A DNA stretch of 64,000 nt from the NCBI GenBank assembly GCA_024734555.1, contig JANPWX010020248.1, forward strand, positions 64,138 to 128,137, read 5' to 3'. Positions 48,975-60,310 of the stretch are shown piece by piece; the first letter of the stretch is position 1, and each line of letters starts with the position of its first letter. The notes beneath the pieces were generated by a model, which was given only the letters and a program-made list of their open reading frames with translations, did no database searches and was not told the origin of the DNA. The position numbers and the translations under genes are program-made. Source of the DNA: Trochalopteron elliotii. Its lineage: Eukaryota > Chordata > Aves > Passeriformes > Leiothrichidae.

Positions 48975-50260
48975 GAGAGAGTACTTATGTAATTGTGTCT
49001 CCGTGGGAAGGAGAGCACCTTTCCCCGGTATTTAAAGCGCAGGCCGTAGGCTGCCCGTGGGAGGTAAATGTTAAGGAAGTTTCCCATTTAGGACCATTCT
49101 GTAACGCCCTGGCAGTCACACTGCCAAAGGTCAGACACTTTCACTGCTGGAACTGAAGCCCCTCCAGAGTGGGGGGCTCAAATGAGCCGAAGGGTGTCCC
49201 TGCATTCCCCACTCTCACACAGTCAGACCAGGTTTCCCGTAGCAGAGTCTCATATTTCTCTTTCCACAAAACTATTTATTCACAGTGCAGGAACATAGAA
49301 ACAGTTCAAGCCGGAGCCTCCAGGAAGGGCCCTTGAACCCCTGGGCTGTTACACCTTCACAGTTCAAGCACAGCAAAGTCTCAGCTTTTCCTCGTGAGTC
49401 TTCGGCTCCTGTCCCCCTCTCCGTGTCCATCCACTTCCCTGGCTCCTGCTGTGGTTCTCAGTGTCACCCGGACCTGTCTTGGTGCCCTGTGTTAACCAGA
49501 GGTTGGCGGCTCATGGCTCCTACCCAGAGATCAATCTGCATTTCAATCTGCACCTCAGTCTGCAGTTTGCAGGCCGAGTTACCTGGACCAGATTTATTTC
49601 TCAACAGTAAAGCCTAGCAACAGTTTGCTGACCTCTCACATCTTGTGTAGGAACAATCCCTGGATTTATTCAGTTTTGGAGCAAATTTGGCAGCCAAATT
49701 GCAGAGATAGAGTCGAGAAAGTGAATCAAAACACCTTTCCTTGGGAAGGGAAACATCTCTTCCTCCTGTTGGTGCTGCAGGTGATTATCTGCCTAGTGGT
49801 GGTAAAGACCAGCAAGATTTTTCTGTCCTGGCACCTTTTGTGTGTGAGTAATCCTCAGATGTATTCATTATTGGAGGTGATATCATAAATTTTGGTTATG
49901 GGCCCCTGGATGGAAATGACTGTGCTTTTCCATGGGAAGGAAGGCAAGTAGCCCCCAGTGTTCCAGGTGCAGATGATGGGCTGCCCAACAGGAGGTAAAG
50001 GCCAGCCAGACCTTCCTTTCTTGGAACCTGTTGTGTTGTAGCAATTCCTGGATGTATTCAACCTTGGAGCTGAGCTCCTGATGCCAAACTGGGATCTGCA
50101 TATAAATCACACCACCTTTTCTTGAGAAAGGGAGCACCTAGTCCTGCTCTTGGTGCTGCATATGATCATCTGCACAATGGAAATAAAGGTCAGCGAGATT
50201 ATTTATTTCAGAGTTGTGCAAGCCTGCGTGCTCGGTGATATTCAACAAATCCAGCATGCC
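48975..50260. repeat. Degenerate tandem array, unit about 190 bp
   Basis: Three consecutive units are clear from 49640 to 50250. Anchors recur at about 190-bp steps: GGATTTATTCAG, GATGTATTCATT and GATGTATTCAACC near 49670, 49859 and 50051; and TTGGGAAGGG, ATGGGAAGGA and TTGAGAAAGGG near 49741, 49931 and 50121. The motif GGTAAAGNCCAGC / GGTAAAGGCCAGCC / ATAAAGGTCAGCG follows in each. A fourth copy is visible at 48980-49110 (GTGGGAAGG, GGCTGCCCGTGGGAGGTAAA), and a weaker one at about 49380-49500. No unit encodes a conserved open frame. Known family not recognised. Confidence 0.65.
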
Positions 50261-50949
50261 CCAGCAGACTTTGCACAGCATTTTTTAGACGCAGAAATTC
50301 AGAATTAGTAACTTCCCAAGTACAGCCCCTCTATTAGGATCAGTTAGTTGTGTCCATACAGTTATGTAACCCAGGAATCTTTTTGACTTGTAGGTATGAT
50401 GTGGGTATTACAATGAACATAGTTCACCTATGGAACACATGGACCTTGAGTATTTTGGCAAGTTAGTGAGGTAGACATAGGCATACATCAACATCTTGAT
50501 ATACTCTGTCCTTAAAGCTTGTTAGTTACAGGATGTCCATGGGTAGGGGATGCTCCTGCTCCCTGTTCCACTGACAGGGTCTCCTTTCTTGATCATTAGG
50601 CTTGAAAGTATCCAAAGACCTTACACCAAAGAACATCCTGACTTAAGGTAATCTTGACACATACTCTACATTTTTTCAACAGTATGGGGAGGCTCCAGGT
50701 CTGTGCTGGGATTTGGTTTGGAAGGGGCAGAGGTGACTGATCCATGCCTGCCTGCTGCTGTCAACCATGTCCTGGGGATGGTGGCTCTGCCCTGGGGCAG
50801 CAGGGAGAGCAGCCATAGCTCCCATAGTTGAGGTTGGTCAGGCCATCCTGGCTGTCCCAAGCATCGGTGTGAGCCTGCACACGTGTCAGCACTGGGAGAG
50901 CATGGCAGAGTCCCTCACCCAGAGCCCCCCAGAGCCAGCAGCTTGCTGC

Positions 50950-51091
50950 CAGGAGCCATCCTGCCTGTCCCTGCTGTATATTCCCTGCCAGGAGCCATCC
51001 TGCCTGTCCCTGCTGCATATTCCCTGCCAGGAGCCATCCTGCCTGTCCCTGCTGCATATTCCCTCCCAGGAGCCATCCTGCCTGTCCCTGT
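50950..51091. repeat. 39-bp minisatellite, about 3.6 units
   Basis: Units start at 50950, 50989, 51028 and 51067, each beginning CAGGAGCCATCCTGCCTGTC. The first three are almost identical; the fourth decays after about 25 bp. Because 39 is a multiple of three, every frame that is open stays open and gives repeated 13-residue peptides on both strands. These are not evidence of a gene. Confidence 0.95.
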
Positions 51092-52429
51092 CACATGTTC
51101 TGTTCTCCTGGCTGCTGCTGGCACCAGCTTTCACGAGGCCACAGAGTGAGCCTGAGCAGTGACCCAACGGGGTGAAGCAAACTGGCTTGTTTTGCCAGGT
51201 TAGACTGAATCTGGCTCCCATCTGCATCACCTCACAAACGCCAGTGCTGGTGCAGATGTGAGCAGCAGCAGCTGGGGCAGGGAGTGGCTCTGCACTGCCG
51301 GCAGCAGTGCTGGGTTAGAGGGCTTAGGGAACTATAATATTCTCCTCCTCTCTTTCCCAACGCGTTAACTGGGATGTCAGCTTCTCAAGAGGGCAGTAGC
51401 AGCTGCTTTAATGGCCCTGAAACTTCACAGTAGTCCTTAGAAATCTTTCATATGTTCTTAAATATCAGGCCTCAGGGGCCCAATGGAATCACCTGTCTGG
51501 ACTTCCTATCCACAGGCATCCCAGATCCCTGTGCTTGCAGCTGGTCTTTCCCAAGATGTTCTGACTCCCCACAGTTATCTGCTGAAAAGGGTTTAACTGT
51601 GTCTGACAAGGTGTTTAGTGAACAAGTTGTTCTGAACGAGGCAGGATGCTGAACAATGCAGGGAGCTGTGGGATTCTCTGTTGGGGAAATGCTACATTTC
51701 ATTTTGTTCTTGTGGCTGCAGCAAATTCCAGGCAGGAAGGTTAAAGCTGGTTTTGTTGCTTTCTATTTGCTTAACTGCCCTTCGTGCATTACACTCAAAC
51801 CAATATTAAATACCAATGTTAACAGCAAATTTTTTGGGGAAGGCAATGGAGAGGAGTGGTTACACTTTTCTGAACCCTCTTTGCCATTATTGAGTTACAG
51901 CCATTAAAAATGACAATGCTTAAGAGGCCCTAAAGTGTGTAGTCATGCAGAGAAAAGGCTCTTGCCACAAGCAGTGTCTCTCAGTGATGTGACATGGTCT
52001 GTCCACTACAGTGGACACTTTCCAACTAAGACCTGTGTCTGATAAATATTGACACTTACCTGGGTTTGTATTAGTCCACCTAATGATAGACAAAATGATT
52101 CTGACACACTTCAGTTGGAGAAAGTTACTGGCCCACCTACGATTCCTCTGCCTGTCACTGCTCCATGTACCACCAAGCCCTATCCCTGTCAGTCTTTCTG
52201 AACACAGCTCCCAGAGTGAACAGAACAGCACAGCCTCTGATGGGATATGAAGCTAGAATTGGCTGTGGACCTCAGTTTCAATTTTAGTTTCAGTTCTGAA
52301 GGGATTCCCTCAGTCAGAGCACTGACAATTTATTCGCTTTTACATACATTTTTGCTGTCCTTAAGCTCCTCCACTCAGCTCTGCTCAGTGGGCAGCTCCA
52401 CAGCTTTTTTATCTTACATCTGAGATAAT

Positions 52430-52451
52430 GAATCTTCCATGTGGAAGATTC
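52430..52451. repeat. 22-bp inverted repeat
   Basis: GAATCTTCCA, two bases (TG), then TGGAAGATTC: 10-bp arms with no mismatch. Confidence 0.9.
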
Positions 52452-52507
52452 TCCCCTTCCTGGGAGATTGTCACAAGGCCACTAAAGAGGCTGAGAAACT
52501 CGCTGTC

Positions 52508-52527
52508 ACATGTTTTCTGAAACATGT
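52508..52527. repeat. 20-bp inverted repeat with CATG cores
   Basis: ACATGTTT, four bases (TCTG), AAACATGT. The right arm with the next two bases, AAACATGTCT, matches the p53/p63-family half-site RRRCWWGYYY. The left half is weaker. Confidence 0.85.
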
Positions 52528-55500
52528 CTTTCTGTTTTTTGGGGAACATCAGCAGTGGCCTCAGGTGTTCATGTGGCTGAACAGGAAAGAAGGATCAGAA
52601 AGCATATGATGATGTTTAATGTCTATAATGAATTATAAAATAAATTTCTTATTATTTATAATAATAGTTCATTTATTAAGACATTATATTTAATGGGCAT
52701 CCTGATTTGGCCTCAATCCTGTCTTCTTTTTAGCCTCTCCTAGGCTGGTTCAGTGGTCATTACTACAACTCTCTTTCCTTTTTCTCCTAATTAACAAGGA
52801 ACGATAAATAACTTTTAAATAAACACATTTAAATATTTGATCTTCCTGTCCTTCTCATTCTCCATCAGCACATAATTTTCTTTTGAATGCTATCATAGCA
52901 CATGCTCTTCCTGTTTTCACACAGAAAAACACACTGATCATTTTTATGCAGGCCTGTGCTTTTATGTTTTAAAATGTTAAATATGCAGGTTAACTGAACA
53001 TCTTGAAATAAAGTCCCATAACAGCATCTACTATTTTTCTGTTCTTGGACAAATGAAGAATCAAAATCAACTTAATAAGGCAATTGTTAGCCCAACATTT
53101 GCTGGGGGAAGCTCCCTCCTAAGGAAAAGCAAACAGAGCTTTAGACCAGGGCAAAAGTACAAATCTTTCAACTTCGATCTTTCCTCTGCTCATTCTCGAA
53201 TTCCTGTCTAAGTAAAGATTTAAAATTGTAGTAATTTTTCTTCTTAACCACCTGCTCCTTCTTCTGCAGAAGTAGAGTCAAAGGAGTCATGTGAGGAAAG
53301 TCCATGTTACCTGGGACAAGCAGAGACTGGACATTCTAGCTAACTAGAGGGAAAATAGTCCATGTGGGTATTCCAGGACACTCTGGAGATCATGATAAAG
53401 AGAAACCCAATAGAAAAAACTCAGTTAAAGTCCAGCAGGTCTTATTAATTCTGGTTTTGTGCCAATAGTGCAGAAATGCCAGCTGGCCCCTACAGCTACG
53501 TGTCTTTCCCATGCTCCAGGTTCTGAAAGGGCTTTGTATGTACCAGCAGAGCCAGTGTGGATCTGGCATTGCATCCTGTCTCATGCACTCCTTTAGGACT
53601 GGAAGTGCAGATCAGTGATAACATATACCTTGGAGCACTGGTGTATGTGGATTGACTTCTTCCAGAGCTTTCCTGGATGTGTCTGCACTGCTCTTAGCAG
53701 AACTCTGAGTTCCAGCAGAGTGGTGAGGGGCCATCTGACCACACGGGGAAACCCGGCCTCACTAGATTCCTGCCTCTGGCTGTTGCTGAAGGAAAAGGGC
53801 ATTTCTAAGCTTGAACTGGTAGTTCATAAACAAATTTTTCATATTTTGCTCTTGCAAAATTTTTCTTCTTTTCATATGGAGTAAATCTGAAAACTTTTGA
53901 GGCCAAGTCCACCCTTAGGAATACGTTACAACCTGAAAAAGGACTTTTAATGGAAGAAAATTATATTTTAGCAACAAAAAGGTGCTTAGTCCTCCCCATA
54001 AGGCTCAGTTTGAGATGTCAGTGTGCATACATTTTTCTATTGCCATTCCCAGGAAAAATGCTATTTAAAAATCTGAAATTAAGATGTATTTTTCAATAAA
54101 AATACAATCCTTACAATTCACTATGGACCTTGAAAGATTTGGCAAGTATGGAGATCAAATCCCTGATCTGGAATTCCTTGGCTGGAGGTGCAAAGCAGTC
54201 CTTGCTCTGGTCTCCAGAAGGGAGTTGCCCCTCTTCTGCACCAGTGCTGCAGGAGGAAAAGCAGACATGAAGCAGAACAAGCTGCTCAGTGCTGCACCTC
54301 GCTGAGTTTGGTGAAGCCTGGCAAGCACAACCTGAACTCCATGGCTGAACTGTTCAGGGGGAGTAGAAATAGAACCTGGTTACTTTTTCCAGGCTTTTAT
54401 ATCCTAGTGGCTGCTGCTACTGTTAAATATGATAAACTCCTATTTGTTCACATTAGCCAGCCATCAATATTCCCTGTTTGCTGGGCAAGCCCAGGACGTT
54501 CCCCTCCCCACCTGTCAAATCTGGAGTGTGCTTTGGCACCCTGCCACTGCAGAGTCTTAACGACTTGAGCAGAAACGAGACATCCCAGTACTTAAGCTGC
54601 CTCTGTTTCATGAGCTTTTCTTCCCATCTGTCTGCTTTCCGAAGAAGAAAGTGTTTGCTGGTCAGAGAGGTTTTCCACTTGCGCGTCCTTCAGCTTTCCA
54701 TTACCTCTCCGAGGTTATATGGGGTGCAGGGCTATACACTGTACTGTACTATATGCAGAGGTGTTCAGACTTAATTTATTCCCTTCTCCTGGATAAAGAT
54801 TATTGCAGCTGTGTGTTTTGGAAAACTATCAATGAAGGGAGTTCAGCTCATACAACACACTTTCAATAGGGTACTGTACTCTATATTTCCAGGTTCTGTT
54901 TTAATTACACTTGCATATTAGCTTGGAGGAAGCTGAAATCTGGAAAATGTTTTCTCATATACCATGTCTTAAACCTTCCTGACCTTCTGTTTTATACCAA
55001 GTACTTTTATGTTTGTGATGAAAACCATATAATTATGGGGCAAGGTCTGGCTATCCTGGATAATCTACCAGAGACACGCTGTCAGTCCTTCCTAGCAAAG
55101 ACTGAGCAATTCTAACTGAGAAATGTCCCTACCATCCCTCACCCCACCACCTTCCAGCAGTCCTGCCTTCTTCCCTCCCTTCACATGGCTCCCAACAAGA
55201 GCTCCATGCTGTGAATAGGGCATGCAGTGGCAGGGAGAGGCTCCTGTTGCTCTGAAGAATCTTGAGGGACTGAGTTTACAGGATGGCTCATGCAGTGCCA
55301 GTGTACTGCCTGTATCCCAGAAAAACAAGGAAAAGGCCCAGCCTCATTAGAGGGGCTGTGTCCAGCAGTGCACTCCTACAGCTTGTCAGAGGCTGGTGAG
55401 CCAGAGCAGCCCAGGGGCCCTTGGGGTGCCTGTACAGTGGCTCCTCCTGGGCCAGGGGAGCAGATGCTGCTCTGGGGTGTCTGTACTGCCTGCACTGGGC

Positions 55501-55629
55501 ACCACTGGAAAAAAAACCAAAACAGCACCTAGTGCCCAGAATTTAAACCTCCTCAAGACAGCTGGCGCTGTGCTGGGAGAGCATGGCATTGGTAAGAGCT
55601 CTGGCATGGCGTGTGCCCTCTGCCAGGAA

Positions 55630-55686
55630 CAAGCAGCTACAAGCAGGTTACAAGCAGGTTGCAAGCTGCCTATGAGCAGGTTACAG
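55630..55686. repeat. Short direct repeat (ACAAGCAGGTT type)
   Basis: CTACAAGCAGGTTACAAGCA followed by GGTTGCAAGC and GAGCAGGTTACAG. There are two good copies and two decayed copies of an 11-bp unit. Confidence 0.7.
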
Positions 55687-58600
55687 AGGTGCCCTATGGA
55701 CTCACAGCAAGAGGTGCAAACCTCCTCCAGCGATCTGAGAGCATGTGCTTCACAGGGCTGACAGCAGAAAAAAGTGTGTAGGAATCGGGCATCTGATCTA
55801 GAGCAACTTTCAAGCAAACTTTAAATCTGTGCCAAAGAGAGCACATCTTGATTTTCACATCCTTGGGATGTCTGGAGAATGCCCTGGGACAAAGGGAATA
55901 TGTGTGAATATGTGTGAGCAGCAGAGGGTTTGTCAGTGCCCAGCTCTTGAAGCCCAGCACCTCACCATTCCAGAAGTACAGATTGCTGCCAGCATCTTTC
56001 TTCTATGTCTTCTTGAGGAGCTCACTCTTCCTGGAGGCATGGGATGATGGTGACCCCTCCAGCCTGGGACCCTGGGCTCTGCTCTGGAGCCTGGCACTGA
56101 CAGGGTTCATAAGGTCCCACCTTCACTTGTCCCAACACCTCACCCTAAAAAAGCAAAGTAACTTTTACTTCATAATTACATAAATCACATCAAGCAGAGA
56201 CTTTTTAGTGGCACTGAACTGGTTTTTAACTGTAAACAAGGATTTTCAACTCTGAGGCAAGAACTTATAAAATGGAAAGCTTTTCATTAGAAAGCAGTGA
56301 TTATGGAAAAGCAGAGTTGGTCATAATAGAAAGCTGATTCTGAACTCCTAACGTGATGTGGGAGCTGAGAGGGAAAGCTGATCCCCAAACTGTAAAGGTC
56401 AAAATCCAGTAAAAGTAGAAAGTTAGTAGTGCCTCTGTGGTGTTGATGAGACTGTCACTGCAACATTAAATGAGTTCTGGTGTTTACATACTAAAAGTAT
56501 TTCGAGAAGTGAGAGCCTAAGGGAAAAAACCCAAGAAGAAAAAATCTGGTAACGAAGGTGCACAGCAAAAGCAGAAAAAAGTCAATCAACCTTTTCCACA
56601 GAAAATAAGAGAAAAACATTCATCACAGTCTGCACAGGTAGAACAATGCCCATGGGAGTAAGTTTTTTCATGCAGCAGACAAAGAAGCCAATTCAGTAAT
56701 TCAAAGTGGAAACTGGACAGTAAGTAGAAATAGCTGCTTATTAAAAAATGAAGTGCTAATATTCCCAGAATTAGCTTAGAGCTGAATGTGGTGAGCTTTT
56801 TAAAACTTTCGGTCTTTAAATCAATCCTGGATCTCTCTTTCCAAACATGTAATACCCAGTTATTATATAGCGTCATTTAATTCCACGGAACGTTAAAAAT
56901 AGGCTTAAAAAAAACAGATGGGAAAAGGGACACCACATCAGACAGCCATGCTCCTCTAATAGGACAGTGGCCAACCCCTGGTAAGTCCTACTGGTTTGAT
57001 CCATGATGTCCCATTGTATCAGTTTACTCCAGGTTTTGCCTTCGTATGGAAGAACAGTTTTGCCAAGTTAGACCACGGATCCCATGGAGCTCATCTTCCA
57101 TAGGAAACAGCAGATCCCTACAAAGAAAATAATGGACATGGAAATGGAAAATAAAGGACAAATGTGCAGCAAGGTTTTCTTGGCAGAGCTTTTCAACTTC
57201 CAGCTGCCAGGGGCTCAGAAAGTCCCGTGGACTCATGGTGAGCAGCTTTTCATGGATTTTTCTTCCTTTTCTTTTTTTAAATGTATATAAATTTTAGCAT
57301 CCCAACCAGGGTGCGCTCAGAAGTTCTGCAGCTGGGCTACCCTGAGGGAATCAGTGTCATTCTGCTTGCTTCAAGCCGATCCTGAGCCACTATCATTTGG
57401 TGTACTGTGGTTCTTATTTGAGAGAAGACTTGCTCCCAGTTCACATTCTTAGTCCTCACCACTTTTCCTTCTTGCCCCAGTCACTTTTCATTGGAGGGCT
57501 CCAGTCTCATTACTTCTCTCACAGAAGCTGTTCCATCCTTCCTGTCCTTACTGCCCTTCTCCTGCTCTTTTGCATCCCAAAGTATTTCAGAGTTGAGTGC
57601 AGTGGCTGCATATTGTCTTCTCATTTATTCTCTATTTCCATCTCAGTCATTCCTAAAGTTGTATTTGCTTCCCTGATTGCTGTGAAAACTGAACTGACAC
57701 TTCAGGGACTCAGAAGTAAATTTTTTTACCTGGGGTAAGCAGAGCTCATCAGGCCAAATGATCCTCATTGTTCTTCTTGCCCTTATCACCTGCAAATTAA
57801 ATTGCCATCCTTCAACCACATTATTAGATTCAGTCAGTATCAACAGCCCCATAATTTGCTTATGATTGCCAGTTCAGAACACTCACCCTTTAAAGTACTG
57901 AATTAAGTTTCTTTTCTCTTGAGACTCCCAAACCTCTGGAATTTCCCCCAAATCCCAAGATTTATTAAAAATCAGTAGGCTTACTGGTGCAGGTTAAGTG
58001 TTTTAAAACTGACAATGCCAGCACATGCTCCTCATCACTTTCTTTTGTTACTGGCATGGGGAATATTTCATTACTGTTGCAAGAAGTGAATTATTTCTTA
58101 CGGCTTTTTCTCTTACCAAAAATATAATGTTCTGAGAGACAGATAGCCCCACTGTGTTTTGAGATAAAGAGCAGGTCATTTTTCTAGAATTCCAAAGAAT
58201 CAATTTGTGTTTAAAGTTTCTGTGCTACTGAAAGATTCCATCTTACATTTTCTGGAACTTAATGATCAAATATTATTATGCTCCTTCCAGTTGCTCAAGT
58301 CCTTTCTTTCTCTCCTCTCTCCTTCCTCACACTCAGTGTTTCTTACCTGTCTCTTGACTAATCCAGCAGCTGTTCTTACAATGCTCCTGAACCACCAGGC
58401 TGTCTGTAACCTGCTGTTTACCTAGGAACATAGGAAGTAAAAGAATCAGTTAAATGTGGAAACATGTACTTTAAGTCCTTCCTCGAGGTCAGATCAGCTA
58501 TTCCCCAGGGGGTGTGCAGGGATAGGTGTCTGTGTCAGCCCTGCTTTGCAATATGTCCAGCTTCATGCTTGTGGGGCACAGGCAGGAGTGGGAGACATGG

Positions 58601-59321
58601 GGAGTTCCCCCTCCTGGTGCCTCCAGCCAGGCAGAAGTGCAGCAGGGAAAAGGAACTGGGCCTAAGCTCTCATCACCTTGGCAATTAAAAAACCTCCCAA
58701 CAAACCCAGGGACTCTTGTGTTTAATAGGAGCCTCTCCACTCCCTTTTTTGCCTGGAAAGTACCATCCTCTTGTGCCTGCAGCTGAATCCTCACAGGACA
58801 GAGGGACCCAAATACCAGTACCTGTCCCCAGCCAGGAGGCTCATTTGGGACACTGTGCCTGGTGTCACTCACCAGCTCCTGATCAGCACAGACACTTCAG
58901 CTCACTCTCCCAGTGCCTGGCTATTCCCTCTTGCTGTTGGGGAAGCTGCTTACTTTAGTGCTCTGAATCAGCTGCTGGAGCCAAGGGTTGCTGAGAAAAG
59001 CACAAAAATGCCAAAGTTAAGCAATTTGTAAAGTCCAGAGCTACCTTTAACCCCAGGCTGCACATGGCTAGGAGAAGACAGACTGCTTGTGCCTGGGGCC
59101 CAGCAATGACATCTGTGATCCACCTGAAAGTCTCATAAATTAAAGTCCCTCATCATCCAGACTCAGGTTTCTAACCTCTGTTGGTTTGGACTCCCACAAC
59201 AGCACACATGGCCACAGTCAGTGTAGTGGGAAAGTAACTGCTGTTTCTGTCTGTTCAATGCTACTGTCAGAAGTTTTTTGCCTCTGCTGAGCTTCTGAAG
59301 TATTGTACCAGCAAAGGTGTG

Positions 59322-59851
59322 GCCAGCAGGACCAGGGCAGGGATCATTCTCCAGTGCTGGGCACTGGGGAGGCTGCACCTTGAATCCTGGGACTAGTTCT
59401 GGGTCCCTCATGACAAGAAAGACAATGAGGGGCTGGAGCGTGTCCAGACAAGGGCAATGAAGCTGGGGAATGGTCTAGAGCATAGGTGTGATGAGAAGAA
59501 GCTGAGAGATTTGGGTGGGCTCAGCCTGAAGAAAAGGATACTCAGGAGGGAAGGAGGTTGTACCAGGTGAGGGTTGGTCTTTTCACCCACTGAACAAGTG
59601 ACAGGACAAGAGAAATATGCTAGGGGAGGTTTAGGTTGGATATTGAGGTCAATTTTTTTCATGGAAAGGGTGGTCAGTCATTGAACAGGCTGCCCATGGT
59701 GGAGTCACCATCCCTAGAGGTGTTAAAAAATGTGTGGATGTGGCACCTGGGGACATGGGTTAGTGGTAAACCTGGCAACTCTGGGTTAAGGGTTGGATTC
59801 CATGATCTTGGAGGTCTTTCCCAACCTTAACAATTATGTAATTCTATGATC
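59322..59851 (+). repeat. CR1 LINE 3' fragment (longest of the window)
   Basis: Sense CR1 of about 530 bp. Landmarks are GACAATGAGGGGCTGGAGCG, GAAGAAGCTGAGAGATTTGG, GGAGGTTTAGGTTGGATATT, GGTGGAGTCACCATCCCTAG, GTGTGGATGTGGCACCTGGG and GGGTTGGATTCCATGATCTT, ending AATTCTATGATC. Confidence 0.94.
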
Positions 59852-60016
59852 CAGCAGCCTGCTCTTGCCCTAAGCCTTCAGCAGTTTCTGGGCTAGAGCT
59901 CTCAGGAAAGCCCTAGAAGCCACTAGCATGGGAAGGATAAGCAAGTGTTAAGAAAGAATTACTTGCACCAAGCCCTCAGAATAAGGGGTTTTTTTCCTGG
60001 TAGGCATATAGAGGGA

Positions 60017-60310
60017 ATCATAGAATCATGTAGGTTGCAAAAGACCTCTGAGGTCATTGAGTCCAACCTTTGATTAATCACTACCTTGTCAACTAAACCA
60101 TAGCACTGAGTGTCACATCCAGTTGTTTCTTCAACACCTCCAGGGATGGTGACTCCACCATGTCCCTGGGCAGCCCCTGCCAATGCTTGACAACTCCTGT
60201 GAAGAAATTCTTCCTGATGGCCAACCTGAACCTCCTCTGGTGCACCTTGAGTCTGTGTCTTCTTATCCTGGTGTTTGTCACCTGGGATGTGTCTGTTCCC
60301 CCAGCAGCAC
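60017..60310 (-). repeat. CR1 LINE 3' fragment, facing the previous one
   Basis: Antisense tail: AATCATAGAATCATGTAGGT, CTCCAGGGATGGTGACTCCA, CTGTGAAGAAATTCTTCCTG. Its 3' end faces that of 59322-59851 across 165 bp, so the shared part forms an inverted repeat. Confidence 0.92.

Larger units (their letters stand above)
51150..59320. other. Upstream intergenic DNA
   Basis: Eight kilobases without a recognisable exon, CR1 or LTR. Two perfect inverted repeats lie at 52430-52451 and 52508-52527, inside an AT-rich block to 53.1 kb that looks regulatory rather than repetitive. A small ACAAGCAGGTT-type direct repeat is at 55630-55686. Open frames are short and without homology that I can see. GDF5, expected on this side from mammalian gene order, is not present. 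Confidence 0.6.

Noticed and set aside
48435..48992. 185-codon plus-strand open frame across the CpG island
   Set aside because: Proline/arginine-rich product of GC-rich DNA overlapping UQCC1 exon 1 and a CR1. No domain and no splice signals linking it to other exons.
50950..51091. CRISPR-like array
   Set aside because: The units are contiguous with no variable spacers, and the DNA is vertebrate.
50767..51162. Open frames with 13-residue repeats taken as a repeat protein
   Set aside because: They follow automatically from a 39-bp minisatellite; frames are open on both strands and there is no other coding support.
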